DNA of 33,212 nt from positions 1 through 33,212 of the forward strand of contig CALWGL010000005.1 of the NCBI GenBank assembly GCA_944380025.1, given 5' to 3'. Below are positions 25,129 to 32,523 of the stretch, piece after piece. Numbering within the stretch: the stretch's first letter is position 1; each line of letters opens with the position of its first letter. The position numbers and the translations under genes were made by a program. The notes beneath the pieces were generated by a model. It had not been told where the DNA came from. It was given only the letters and a program-made list of their open reading frames with translations, and did not search any database. The stretch comes from an uncultured Lachnospiraceae bacterium. Its GTDB lineage: Bacteria > Bacillota > Clostridia > Lachnospirales > Lachnospiraceae.

Positions 25129-25164
25129 ACATAGAATCCCCAGGCCGGGGATCAGGAAAAGAAG

Positions 25165-25187
25165 CCGCCGGCTTTTTCCGCCGGCGG
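25165..25187 (-). terminator. Terminator after the low-complexity lipoprotein gene
   Basis: CCGCCGGC (25165-25172) and GCCGGCGG (25180-25187) form a perfect 8-bp stem. On the minus strand it is followed by CTTCTTTTCC, about 40 bp after the lipoprotein stop. Confidence 0.8.
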
Positions 25188-25227
25188 TCCTTTTCTGTCA
25201 TCCGTTTTCTCTTCCTGGTCGGTCAGA

Positions 25228-25866
25228 TCAGTAATTGATCCCCTTAACGGCAAGCGCGCCGTCCACCACTCCGAAGGTGATATTGGGGACATCGTCCGCA
25301 GACACAACAAATCCCGCCATGCTGGCGGAAAGGCCGCTCAGATCCGCGCCTGCCACAGCTTCCATCAGCTCGGGCGTAAAAATGCGGTCCGCGCCGAGAG
25401 CCACAAACTCTTCTCTGGATGCAGGCGTTGCGCTTTCCTCCGGGAAGCCCACATAGACCGGATATGCCGTCAGATCTGCCAGCGCTTCCAGATCCTGCGC
25501 CGCCACTGCCTCCTGGATCTTTGCGGCAAAGGCTTCCGCCGCCTCGCTGTCCACAGCGAAGTTATCCGCGTAGCCCTCTGCGGCTTCCGTTTCCGTCTCA
25601 CCGGCAGCTTCTTCTGTCTGCGCGGCGCTCTCCTGCGTCTCAGTCTCTGCGGAAGTTTCCGCTGCGGAAGCCTCCTCCGTCACAGCGGTCTCTTCCGCTG
25701 CCGCCGTTTCTTCCGCCGCTGCGGTCTCTGCCTCCTGCGTGCTCTCCTGCTGCGTTTCCGCCGCGGCCGTCTGAGCCTGTGTGCTCTCCGTCTCAGCGCT
25801 CTGTCCGCAGGCTGTCAGACACAGTCCCAGGAGTCCCGCCGCTACGATCATCATTGCCTTTTTCAT
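25228..25866 (-). CDS. Low-complexity Glu/Thr/Ala-rich lipoprotein
   Basis: A 212-residue secreted lipoprotein of unknown function. The signal peptide (MKKAMMIVAAGLLGLC) ends in the lipobox LTAC with Cys20. Residues 21-100 are a Glu/Ala/Thr/Gln repeat-like linker that would extend the next domain from the membrane. The C-terminal 110 residues form a small globular domain of SnoaL/DUF4440-like appearance: EAFAAKIQEAVAAQDLEALA, then SREEFVALGADRIFTPELMEAV, then a final strand pair. The start at 25866 follows GAGGAG, and it is monocistronic by its promoter and terminator. The domain assignment is tentative. Confidence 0.85.
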   Translation of the reverse strand: MKKAMMIVAAGLLGLCLTACGQSAETESTQAQTAAAETQQESTQEAETAAAEETAAAEETAVTEEASAAETSAETETQESAAQTEEAAGETETEAAEGYADNFAVDSEAAEAFAAKIQEAVAAQDLEALADLTAYPVYVGFPEESATPASREEFVALGADRIFTPELMEAVAGADLSGLSASMAGFVVSADDVPNITFGVVDGALAVKGINY

Positions 25867-25904
25867 TTTCTTTTCTCCTCTCACCGGATCTTTCTTGCCC
25901 GGTC

Positions 25905-25930
25905 ATTATACTGGAATAGGATTCTGTCAA
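25905..25930 (-). promoter_or_regulatory. Candidate promoter of the lipoprotein gene
   Basis: A perfect TATAAT (complement of 25905-25910) and TTGACA (complement of 25925-25930) are present, but only 14 bp apart, shorter than the optimal 17. The short spacing may mean the -35 is not used as such. Confidence 0.45.
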
Positions 25931-25998
25931 ACATCAAAGCTGTATATTCCAGACGGAATCATACCATACCTTTCCGGAAATTGCACCTTCTTTTTTTG

Positions 25999-26022
25999 AA
26001 AAAAGGCCGGCCTCATCCGGCC
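25999..26022 (-). terminator. Terminator of the cysE-sigH operon extension
   Basis: On the minus strand GGCCGG, a 6-nt loop, CCGGCC and then six Ts. The stop codon of the frameshifted gene (26013-26015) lies inside the loop. Confidence 0.85.
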
Positions 26023-26380
26023 AGCCCTGTTCCCTTCAAAATGCTCCAGATATACGGCGCTCCGAACATGCACAGCTTTTTCGGCCCCCTGATCGGATCC
26101 CCTGCTGCCTGCGCCTCCAGGATCTTCTTATAAGCGCGCGTTACCGTAGCCTCCGTGATCGATTTTCCTTCCTGTCGCAGAAAAGCTCTCTTCCTTTTAC
26201 CGTATAGGTAAACGGAAGCTGCTTGCTGGTAAAAAACTGTTCTCCCGCGTGCAGCTCGATGACCCGCCACAGAAGCGGCCCCAGCTCTTCCGGTTTCTCA
26301 CAGCGTCTCACAGCAGCGACCGCTTCCCTTCGTTCCTGCTGCAGCCTGACGTCCGCTTCCGCATTTCCCTCTCTTTCCAT
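26013..26380 (-). pseudogene. Frameshifted small conserved gene of unknown function
   Basis: The first frame starts at ATG 26380 (GGGAGGG upstream) and reads through LLWRVIELHAGEQFFT and LPFTYTVKGRELFCDRKE. It then leaves the frame at an AAAA run (26163-26166). The continuation KSITEATVTRAYKKILEAQ... GPKKLCMFGAPYIWSIL is in the next frame. Adding one A there gives a continuous protein of about 122 residues ending at 26013. I recall similar uncharacterised proteins in Lachnospiraceae. It is either a recent loss-of-function mutation or a sequencing error in a homopolymer. No function is known to me. Confidence 0.7.
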
Positions 26381-26402
26381 GCCAAACCCTCCCTTCGTGC
26401 AG

Positions 26403-27794
26403 CTATCCAAACAGCATGGGCAGAAAATCGCGGATGCATTTCCGCCACACATTCCAGTCATGGCCGCCCTCATATTCCCGGCGCACGCATGTCACATGAT
26501 TTTCCTCACAGAAAGCGTCGTCCTCCTCAAAGTTTTTCCAAAAACCATCCTGTCTGCCCATCCCCCGGAACAGAAGGTTCATATTCCGGGAAAATTCCGG
26601 TTTCCGGATCTCCTCCAGATGGCTGTTGTCCGGATGCTCTCCCACCAGATTGTGCAGAAAACCGGAAAAAAGCCCGGCCCAGGCAAACAGCTCCGGATGC
26701 TTCCCGATCAGCATGCTGGTCTGCATGGATCCCATGGAAAGCCCGGCCATAGCCCGATGCTGCCGGTCCTTTTTTACCCGATAGGTTTTTTCGATGAAAG
26801 GAATGATATCCCCTGTCAGTTCCTCCAGAAACAGTTCCTGTCTGAGCTGAAGCTTTCCCGCGCCGCATTCCGTTATCACCATGCCGTCCGCCATCACCAC
26901 CAGCATGGGGACCGCTTTTTTCTCCGCCAGGAGGTTATCCATGATGTGGTTCAGCTTTCCCTGCCAGATCCATCCTCTCTCATTTTCGCCAAATCCGTGC
27001 TGCAGATACAGGACCGGATACTCCTCCCCGCTTTCCTCATAGCCCGGCGGCACATAACAGATGCAGGTCTGCGTCCTGCCGGTCGCCGCAGAGGTAAAGT
27101 ATTCATGCCGGATCGTACCGTGAGGCACATCCCGCATCAGGCAGAACTCTTCCATTGGCCCTATCTCCAGATAATTGATCGGCCTGCAGCAGCCATAGCC
27201 GATGGGAAGGAAAGGGCTCAGGACAAGACAGTTGTCCACGTAAAGACTCACGTAATAAAAACCCGGATCCACCGGCAGATCCACCGTCCAGATGTCCTTA
27301 TCCGTCTCCAGGAAAGGATACCGGATACCGCCGATCTCGATCTGCACATCCGCCGCGTTGGCAAAACGCAGGCGCAGACAGGGCATCCCCTCCGCCCGGT
27401 ACATGAGTCCTTCCTGGCCGGAAACAGGGACCGGAGCATCTCCCATCTCCAGCATTACCGGACGGCTGTAGGCGCAGGACTGTTCCACCACAGCCGGATT
27501 GTCCAGCCATTCCTTATCCGCGTCCATCTGCTCCCGGACCTCCAGAGTCAGGCCCTCCGTCACCGCCTCAGCCGCCCGGAGCGTACGGAGCACACCGTCC
27601 AGATAACCGCCCTGGCCGGCGTGATTTCTGGCGATCCCCTCCACGATGATATGAAGCCGCCCTGCCGCCATGGTCAGGAAATCATAAATATTATCCAGGT
27701 TTTCCCCTTCCGACTGCGGTACCTGCAGCATTTCCTCCAGATATCTGTGCAGCTCCTGCCGGGTGCGGATCCCTGCGAAATTCAGCTTGATCAT
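26403..27794 (-). CDS. Barstar-like domain fused to a CE1-type esterase
   Basis: A 463-residue two-part protein. Residues 1-80 resemble barstar, the barnase inhibitor: IKLNFAGIRTRQELHRYL, then GENLDNIYDFLT, which parallels the barstar YGENLDALWDCLT helix and keeps both acidic residues (Asp34, Asp38), then LHIIVEG and a final helix. Residues from about 90 form an esterase: an E-set-like beta domain (about 120-215), then an alpha/beta hydrolase with GLSMGS (Ser353), possible Asp416 and His445 in GGHDW. No signal peptide. ATG 27794 is preceded by GAGGAAAGG; ATG 27821 overlaps the sigH stop and is an alternative. Substrate and the reason for the fusion are unknown. Confidence 0.85.
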   Translation of the reverse strand: MIKLNFAGIRTRQELHRYLEEMLQVPQSEGENLDNIYDFLTMAAGRLHIIVEGIARNHAGQGGYLDGVLRTLRAAEAVTEGLTLEVREQMDADKEWLDNPAVVEQSCAYSRPVMLEMGDAPVPVSGQEGLMYRAEGMPCLRLRFANAADVQIEIGGIRYPFLETDKDIWTVDLPVDPGFYYVSLYVDNCLVLSPFLPIGYGCCRPINYLEIGPMEEFCLMRDVPHGTIRHEYFTSAATGRTQTCICYVPPGYEESGEEYPVLYLQHGFGENERGWIWQGKLNHIMDNLLAEKKAVPMLVVMADGMVITECGAGKLQLRQELFLEELTGDIIPFIEKTYRVKKDRQHRAMAGLSMGSMQTSMLIGKHPELFAWAGLFSGFLHNLVGEHPDNSHLEEIRKPEFSRNMNLLFRGMGRQDGFWKNFEEDDAFCEENHVTCVRREYEGGHDWNVWRKCIRDFLPMLFG

Positions 27795-27817
27795 GGGTCC
27801 CTTTCCTCTGTCTTCCT

Positions 27818-28420
27818 TCATCTTTCGATCGCCTTTCTCAGCTTGCTCCTGATCCGAAACAGCGCATTGTCCGTACTCTTGGCGTCCTTTCCAAGAACTC
27901 TTGCGATCTGCGGCGTACGCATCCCTGTAATATAAAGGTCCAGCACCTGCTTTTCAAATGCGCTCAGTTCCTTTTCGATGGTCCGCTCCAGCACCTCCAC
28001 ATTTTCCCTGTCAATGAACAGCTCTTCCGGGCTCTTCTCCGTATCGGCGGGGATCGCGTTCCTCAGTTCCGCCTCTTCCGTACCTTCCTGAACGCCGTAC
28101 AGGGAAATATAAGTGTTCAGAGGCATATGTTTTTTCCGCGAGGAAGCCTGTACCGCCGTATACATCTGGCGGGACACGCACAGCTCCGCAAAGGTGGAAA
28201 AGCTGGCGTCCCGGCCGCTGTCATAGTCCCGGACTGCCTTGAACAGGCCGATCATTCCTTCCTGGATCAGATCGTCGCTGTCTCCGCCGAGCAGGAACAT
28301 GGAGCGGGCCTTTGCCTTTACCATCCCTTTGTATTTTTCCATGATATAGTCCGTTATGTCCTGCCTTCCCTCTCTCAGCAGGCCGATCAGTTCCTCGTCG
28401 CTGTATTCTGTATAGACCAA
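27818..28420 (-). CDS. sigH: RNA polymerase sigma-H factor
   Basis: A 200-residue sigma-70-family factor matching SigH (Spo0H), which directs early stationary-phase and sporulation genes in Bacilli and Clostridia. Region 2 reads KAKARSMFLLGGDSDDLIQEGMIGLFKAVRDYD and continues with FAELCVSRQMYTAVQ. Region 4 is at the C terminus (FEKQVLDLYITGMRTPQIARVLGKDAKSTDNALFRIRSKL). The order cysS-mrnC-rlmB-sigH is the conserved one, here without the NYN-domain gene (yacP/rae1) often found before sigH. The start is TTG at 28420 with GGAGG 7 nt upstream, suggesting limited translation. Confidence 0.95.
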   Translation of the reverse strand: MVYTEYSDEELIGLLREGRQDITDYIMEKYKGMVKAKARSMFLLGGDSDDLIQEGMIGLFKAVRDYDSGRDASFSTFAELCVSRQMYTAVQASSRKKHMPLNTYISLYGVQEGTEEAELRNAIPADTEKSPEELFIDRENVEVLERTIEKELSAFEKQVLDLYITGMRTPQIARVLGKDAKSTDNALFRIRSKLRKAIER

Positions 28421-28480
28421 TCTGCTTCCTCCGACTTTTCTTTCCGGCCGTCCTTCCTCTCCTCCGGAAGGCGGCCTGAA

Positions 28481-29224
28481 CTATTTCCCAAGTCTCTGCC
28501 GCACGATCTCATAGGCGAGGACGCCGGCCGCAACGGAGGCGTTCAGGGAATCGATATCCCCCTTCATGGGAATGGATGCCGTGAGATCACAGGTCTCCTT
28601 CACCAGTCTTCCCACGCCCTCCCCTTCGTTTCCGATCACCAGACCGATGGGGCCCTTCAAGTCCAGATCATACATCGGCGTGCCGCCCATATCCGCGCAG
28701 ACGAACCACAGGCCCTGCTTTTTCAGCTCCTTCATGGTCTTTGTCAGGTTCGTCACCCGGGCTACCGGCGTATAATTCAGCGCCCCGGCGGAGGTGCGCG
28801 CCACGGTGGCTGTCAGCCCCGCCGCCCGGTCCTTCGGGATGATGACACCGTGAGCGCCCGCCAGATTGGCCGTCCGGATGATAGCCCCAAGGTTATGGGG
28901 ATCCTCAATGCCGTCCAGCAGGACTAGAAAGGGCGGTTCCTTCTTCTTTCGCGCCGCCTCCAGAAGCTCCTCCACCTGCGCGTACTCATAGGCCGCAGCA
29001 TAGGCGATGACGCCCTGATGATGCCCCGTCTCCGAAAGCTGATCCAGCCGTTCCTTTTCCACATATTTGACCGGGATATCCTTTGCCCTCGCCAGCCGCC
29101 TGATGGTCAGCACCGGCCCGTCCTGGCAGTGATCCTGGATAAAAAGCCGGTCGATGGGCCTGCCGGAACGCAGGGCTTCCGTCACCGCGTTTCTTCCTTC
29201 TATGGTCATTTCCTGATATCGCAT
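28481..29224 (-). CDS. rlmB: 23S rRNA (guanosine-2'-O-)-methyltransferase RlmB, TrmH family
   Basis: A 247-residue SPOUT methyltransferase that would methylate a guanosine ribose in 23S rRNA using S-adenosylmethionine. The N-terminal substrate-binding domain opens with EGRNAVTEALRSG. The three SPOUT motifs are LDGIEDPHNLGAIIRTA, IGNEGEGV and SLNASVAAGVLAYE. The start at 29224 follows GGAGG. A 94-bp gap separates it from mrnC. Confidence 0.94.
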   Translation of the reverse strand: MRYQEMTIEGRNAVTEALRSGRPIDRLFIQDHCQDGPVLTIRRLARAKDIPVKYVEKERLDQLSETGHHQGVIAYAAAYEYAQVEELLEAARKKKEPPFLVLLDGIEDPHNLGAIIRTANLAGAHGVIIPKDRAAGLTATVARTSAGALNYTPVARVTNLTKTMKELKKQGLWFVCADMGGTPMYDLDLKGPIGLVIGNEGEGVGRLVKETCDLTASIPMKGDIDSLNASVAAGVLAYEIVRQRLGK

Positions 29225-29318
29225 GTTTTCCTCCAAAATGTCAGTCCGTCCCGGCGCTGCCAAAAGCGCTCTCCGCCTGCGGCGTCCGCCGGGATATCCG
29301 GCCGCACACGCCACGCCC

Positions 29319-29759
29319 TTACAGCTTCCAGCCCAGATCCGCCAGGGAAAGGCGCAGAAGCGCAAGCAGACGCTCCTCCTGTCCGGACAGATACAGATAA
29401 CCGTACAGCGCTTCCAGTCCCGTGGCCTTGCGGTAATCCAGAACGCTGGCGTTTTTAGCCGTGGTATGGGATTTGGCGTTGCGCCCGCGCCGGTAAACGG
29501 CTTCCTCCTCCGGCGTCAGATGCGGCTGAAGCGCTTCCGCCATCTGCGCCTGCGCGGACGCCTTTGCCAGGCGGCTTTTTTCCCGGTGCAGCTGGTTCGG
29601 ACTTGCGTTGTGCCGCTCCACGATCACGGTCCGCAGGATCAGATCATAAATGCAGTCTCCCACGAACGCAAGGGTCAGGGGAGAATACGTCCTCAGATCC
29701 ACCTCCTGCAGCCCGAAATCCCGTTTGAGCAGGGAAAGCAGACTCAGACTCTCTTCCAT
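29319..29759 (-). CDS. mrnC: Mini-ribonuclease III
   Basis: A 146-residue RNase III-like protein without the double-stranded-RNA-binding domain. It has the catalytic segment LAFVGDCIYDLILR (Asp35) and the family blocks RRGRNAKSHTTAKNAS and DYRKATGLEALYGYLYL. In Bacillus it matures 23S rRNA ends. Its start overlaps the cysS stop by 16 bp, so translation is coupled. Confidence 0.95.
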   Translation of the reverse strand: MEESLSLLSLLKRDFGLQEVDLRTYSPLTLAFVGDCIYDLILRTVIVERHNASPNQLHREKSRLAKASAQAQMAEALQPHLTPEEEAVYRRGRNAKSHTTAKNASVLDYRKATGLEALYGYLYLSGQEERLLALLRLSLADLGWKL

Positions 29760-31153
29760 TTCACGCCCTCGCGGGTGTCCTCCAGGACGATCCCCTTTTC
29801 CAGAAGCTCGTTTCGGATCGCGTCCGCCCTGGCGAAATCCTTCGCCTTTCTGGCGGCCTGACGCTCTTCGATCAGCTTTTCAATGTCTTCGTCCAGCATT
29901 TCCTCCTTTTTGTCCACGATCAGGCCGCAGACATCGGAAAGCTCCCGGATCTGCTCATGGAGGGCGGACAGATAGGCTCTGGAGGAATTGCCGCCGGTAT
30001 TGGTATTGATGAATTTCACCAGTTCAAAAATGGCAGCAATGGCGTCCGCCGTATTGAAATCGTCGTCCATAGCCTCGTCAAAGCGGGCGGTGTAAACCTT
30101 CGCTTCCTCCAGAAGCTTCGTTTCCTCTTCCGTCAGCTCCTTTTCCTCCGCCTTTTCCAGCAGGAAATTCAGGTTGGAAACCGCGGTCAGGATCCGCTCC
30201 AGGCCGTTCTTCGCCGCCTCCATCAGCTCCGCGGAGAAATTCAGAGGGCTTCTGTAATGGGCGGACAGCATGAAGAAGCGCAGCACCTGCGGATCATATT
30301 TGGCAATGATGTCCCGCACGGTGAAAAAGTTTCCGGCGGATTTGCTCATCTTCCGGTTGTCGATGTTCAGGAAGGCATTGTGCATCCAGTAGCGGGCGAA
30401 AGGCTTTCCATTCGCCGCTTCGGACTGGGCGATCTCGTTTTCATGGTGCGGGAAGATCAGATCCTCTCCGCCCGCGTGGATGTCGATCTCGTCTCCCAGA
30501 TATTTTTTGCTCATCACGGAGCATTCGATGTGCCAGCCGGGACGGCCGTCGCACCAGGGAGACTCCCAGTAGGGCTCTCCGTCCTTTTTGGGCTTCCACA
30601 GCACGAAATCCAGCGGATCCCCCTTCTGATCCTCTCCGGATACCAGAAGGGAACGCTTGCCGCCCTCCAGGTCGTCCAGGTTCTTGTGGGACAGCTTTCC
30701 GTAATCCTGGAAGCTTCTCACCCGGTAATATACCGTTCCGTCCTCCGCCGCGTAAGCATGTCCGCCGTCGATCAGCTTCTGGATCATCTCCAGCATGCCG
30801 CAGATCTCCTGGGTAGCCTGAGGATGCACCGTGGCAGGACGCACGTTCAGAGATTCCATATCCTTTTTGCACTCCGCGATATAGCGCTCGGAGATCACCT
30901 CCGCGTCCACGCCCTCCTCAATGGCCTTTTTGATGATCTTGTCGTCCACGTCGGTAAAATTGCTGACATAATTCACCCGGTAGCCCTTATGCTCAAAATA
31001 ACGGCGTACCGTATCGAACACGATCATGGGGCGGGCGTTTCCGATGTGGATCAGATTGTATACGGTGGGGCCGCACACATACATCTTCACCTCGCCCGGC
31101 GTGATGGGGACAAATTCTTCCTTTTTCTTTGTCAGGGTATTATAGATCTTCAT
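29744..31153 (-). CDS. cysS: Cysteinyl-tRNA synthetase
   Basis: A 469-residue class I synthetase that charges tRNA-Cys. Zinc ligand Cys27 (YVCGPT), HIGN (36-39), the Zn-site region [12 protein letters not shown] and [12 protein letters not shown], and KMSKSAGNF are all present. A C-terminal helical DALR-like anticodon region follows. Sixty-six bp separate it from cysE, and both lie behind the Cys T-box leader, so expression should rise when uncharged tRNA-Cys accumulates. Confidence 0.97.
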   Translation of the reverse strand: MKIYNTLTKKKEEFVPITPGEVKMYVCGPTVYNLIHIGNARPMIVFDTVRRYFEHKGYRVNYVSNFTDVDDKIIKKAIEEGVDAEVISERYIAECKKDMESLNVRPATVHPQATQEICGMLEMIQKLIDGGHAYAAEDGTVYYRVRSFQDYGKLSHKNLDDLEGGKRSLLVSGEDQKGDPLDFVLWKPKKDGEPYWESPWCDGRPGWHIECSVMSKKYLGDEIDIHAGGEDLIFPHHENEIAQSEAANGKPFARYWMHNAFLNIDNRKMSKSAGNFFTVRDIIAKYDPQVLRFFMLSAHYRSPLNFSAELMEAAKNGLERILTAVSNLNFLLEKAEEKELTEEETKLLEEAKVYTARFDEAMDDDFNTADAIAAIFELVKFINTNTGGNSSRAYLSALHEQIRELSDVCGLIVDKKEEMLDEDIEKLIEERQAARKAKDFARADAIRNELLEKGIVLEDTREGVKWKRV

Positions 31154-31219
31154 CTTGTCTGTCTCTCCTTTTTTATGAATTCCCGCCTTACCGGTCCCGG
31201 GACACGTCAGGCAGGCTTC

Positions 31220-31891
31220 TTACGCGCCTTTTCCTTTAAGGTACCGCACCTGCGCCTCCAGGTCAAGCAGTCTCTGCGAAAGCTGCGCATTTTCCTTCTG
31301 CAGGGCGGCGATCTCTTCATGAACGGGATCCGGCAGATGCACCTGATCCATGGTCGCCCTGGGAATGGGCTGATCTCCCCGCTTCACCACGCGCCCCGGA
31401 ACGCCCACCACCGTGGAATTGGGCGGCACCTCCCGCAGCACCACGCTTCCCGCGCCGATCTTGGAATTTTCTCCGATGGTGAAGGAGCCCAGCACCTTCG
31501 CTCCGGCGCTGATCATCACGTTGTCGCAGACCGTGGGATGCCGTTTGCCGTGCTCCTTTCCCGTTCCGCCCAGCGTCACGCCCTGATACAGGGTCACGTT
31601 GTCGCCGATCACCGTGGTTTCCCCGATGATCACCCCGTTTCCGTGATCGATGAAAAATCCCTTCCCGATCTGCGCGCCCGGATGGATCTCGATCCCGGTC
31701 TTTCTTGCGCCGCGCTGGGAAATCCATCTTGCCAGAAAAAAATGGCCCGCCCGGTACAGCCTGTGCGCCACCCGGTAATGGAGCATCACCTTGAAGCTGG
31801 GATACAGAAAAACCTCCAGCGAGGAATGGATCGCCGGATCCCGTTCTCTGATGATGCGGATTTCTTCTCTGATATTACCAACCAGTCCCAT
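31220..31891 (-). CDS. cysE: Serine O-acetyltransferase
   Basis: A 223-residue left-handed beta-helix enzyme that makes O-acetylserine for cysteine synthesis. The N-terminal helices precede hexapeptide repeats (IEIHPGAQIGKGFFIDHGNGVIIGE..., GDNVTLYQGVTLGGTGK..., ISAGAKVLGSFTIGENSKIGAGSVV). The catalytic His lies in FIDHGNGV. The C terminus has a heptad-like tail (EEIAALQKENAQLSQRLLDLEAQ) that may be a coiled coil, longer than in the short form. The ATG at 31891 follows GAGGAGAGGG. Expression is probably controlled by the T-box upstream. Confidence 0.96.
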   Translation of the reverse strand: MGLVGNIREEIRIIRERDPAIHSSLEVFLYPSFKVMLHYRVAHRLYRAGHFFLARWISQRGARKTGIEIHPGAQIGKGFFIDHGNGVIIGETTVIGDNVTLYQGVTLGGTGKEHGKRHPTVCDNVMISAGAKVLGSFTIGENSKIGAGSVVLREVPPNSTVVGVPGRVVKRGDQPIPRATMDQVHLPDPVHEEIAALQKENAQLSQRLLDLEAQVRYLKGKGA

Positions 31892-31906
31892 ACCCTCTCC
31901 TCTTTT

Positions 31907-31984
31907 GCTGCCGCAGGCAGCACTTCAATCATGAAAGAACGGCGTCAGCCGTTCTTTGCCTCCTGTTTTGCTGCCACAAACAGC
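31907..31984 (-). repeat. Hairpin module between the T-box and cysE
   Basis: GCTGCC-GCA-GGCAGC (31907-31921), a 10-bp perfect AAAGAACGGC/GCCGTTCTTT stem (31934-31957) and a decayed GCTG/CAGC hairpin (31970-31984). On the minus strand the first of these is followed directly by AAAAGAGGAGAGGG and the cysE start. CATGATTGAAGT separates the hairpins, close to CATGAATGGAAT in the fucose operon leader. Confidence 0.85.
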
Positions 31985-31988
31985 ACTC

Positions 31989-32255
31989 AAAAAAGCCCTG
32001 CCGTCTCCTTTTTCATTTCAGAGACGGCAGGGCCGCGGTTCCACTCCGATTCAGAAGGATAGAAAAACTCTGTCCTTCTGCACTTGATGCGCGTAACGAG
32101 CGCAGGACGGATCCGGCTGTACAGGATGAACTCCTCTTCACCGGACCGGCTCCCGGATGCACTTCAGTCCTCACGCGCCGGGAATGCTTTCAGCCGGCGA
32201 CATTCCCTCTCTGCGGCCGGATCATGGACTGTTTTTTTCCGTTCCAGGCCTTTCT
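31989..32255 (-). promoter_or_regulatory. Cysteine T-box riboswitch with terminator
   Basis: On the minus strand the leader shows a stem I arm (GGGAATG/CATTCCC at 32180-32207 with GGCTGAAAG inside). A probable specifier TGC, a cysteine codon, lies within CTGAAGTGCATCC (complement of 32159-32161). The T-box core GAGTGGAACCGCG (32034-32046) differs by about one base from the consensus. The terminator has a 13-bp perfect stem (31995-32007 with 32021-32033), followed by six Ts. Uncharged tRNA-Cys would pair with the T-box and prevent termination before cysE-cysS. Confidence 0.9.
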
Positions 32256-32261
32256 CAATCT

Positions 32262-32297
32262 ATTATACAGGATATGCAAGAAAATCTGTTTTGTCAA
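32262..32297 (-). promoter_or_regulatory. Promoter of the cysE operon T-box leader
   Basis: TTGACA (complement of 32292-32297) is followed after 17 bp by TATCCT (complement of 32269-32274), and a perfect TATAAT (complement of 32262-32267) lies seven bases further on. Either -10 could be used; only the first has ideal spacing to TTGACA. Confidence 0.6.
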
Positions 32298-32324
32298 CCC
32301 CCGATCCCTCTTTACTGCAGGCAG

Positions 32325-32491
32325 GGTTACAGTTCACTCCGCGCCATTCGCAAAGCCGCGCTACGCGCTCTCCGCTGCTTCGCAGCTACCTTTGCTCATA
32401 AACGGGCGCTCCCTTCGTCCGCTCAGAGCCAGTCATCTGTTCGTGCAAGCACGACATCTGCCTGGTTCTGGCGGACGAGTGAACTGTAACC
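32325..32491. mobile_element. 167-bp MITE-like element with 15-bp terminal inverted repeats
   Basis: GGTTACAGTTCACTC (32325-32339) and its exact reverse complement (32477-32491) bound a non-coding interior. The interior contains small hairpins such as GCTGCTTCGCAGC. No transposase is encoded and no clear target-site duplication is visible. It lies just upstream of the cysE promoter. Confidence 0.65.
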
Positions 32492-32523
32492 AAGCAGGAA
32501 AATGGAAGCGAGATTCCGGTTTC

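Noticed and set aside
26155-26175. Programmed frameshift in the small gene
   Set aside because: The local sequence lacks a heptameric slippery site and no stimulatory hairpin follows; a simple one-base loss is more economical.
26223-27935. Long plus-strand open frame of 570 codons opposite the barstar-esterase gene
   Set aside because: Low-quality composition and no recognisable domains; caused by GC-rich codon use on the minus strand.
29957-32062. Plus-strand open frame of about 700 codons across cysE and cysS
   Set aside because: Opposite-strand shadow of two well-recognised genes and a T-box leader.
32262-32297. TTGACA paired with the perfect TATAAT as one promoter
   Set aside because: The spacing is 24 bp, too long; TATCCT at 17 bp or another -35 must be used.
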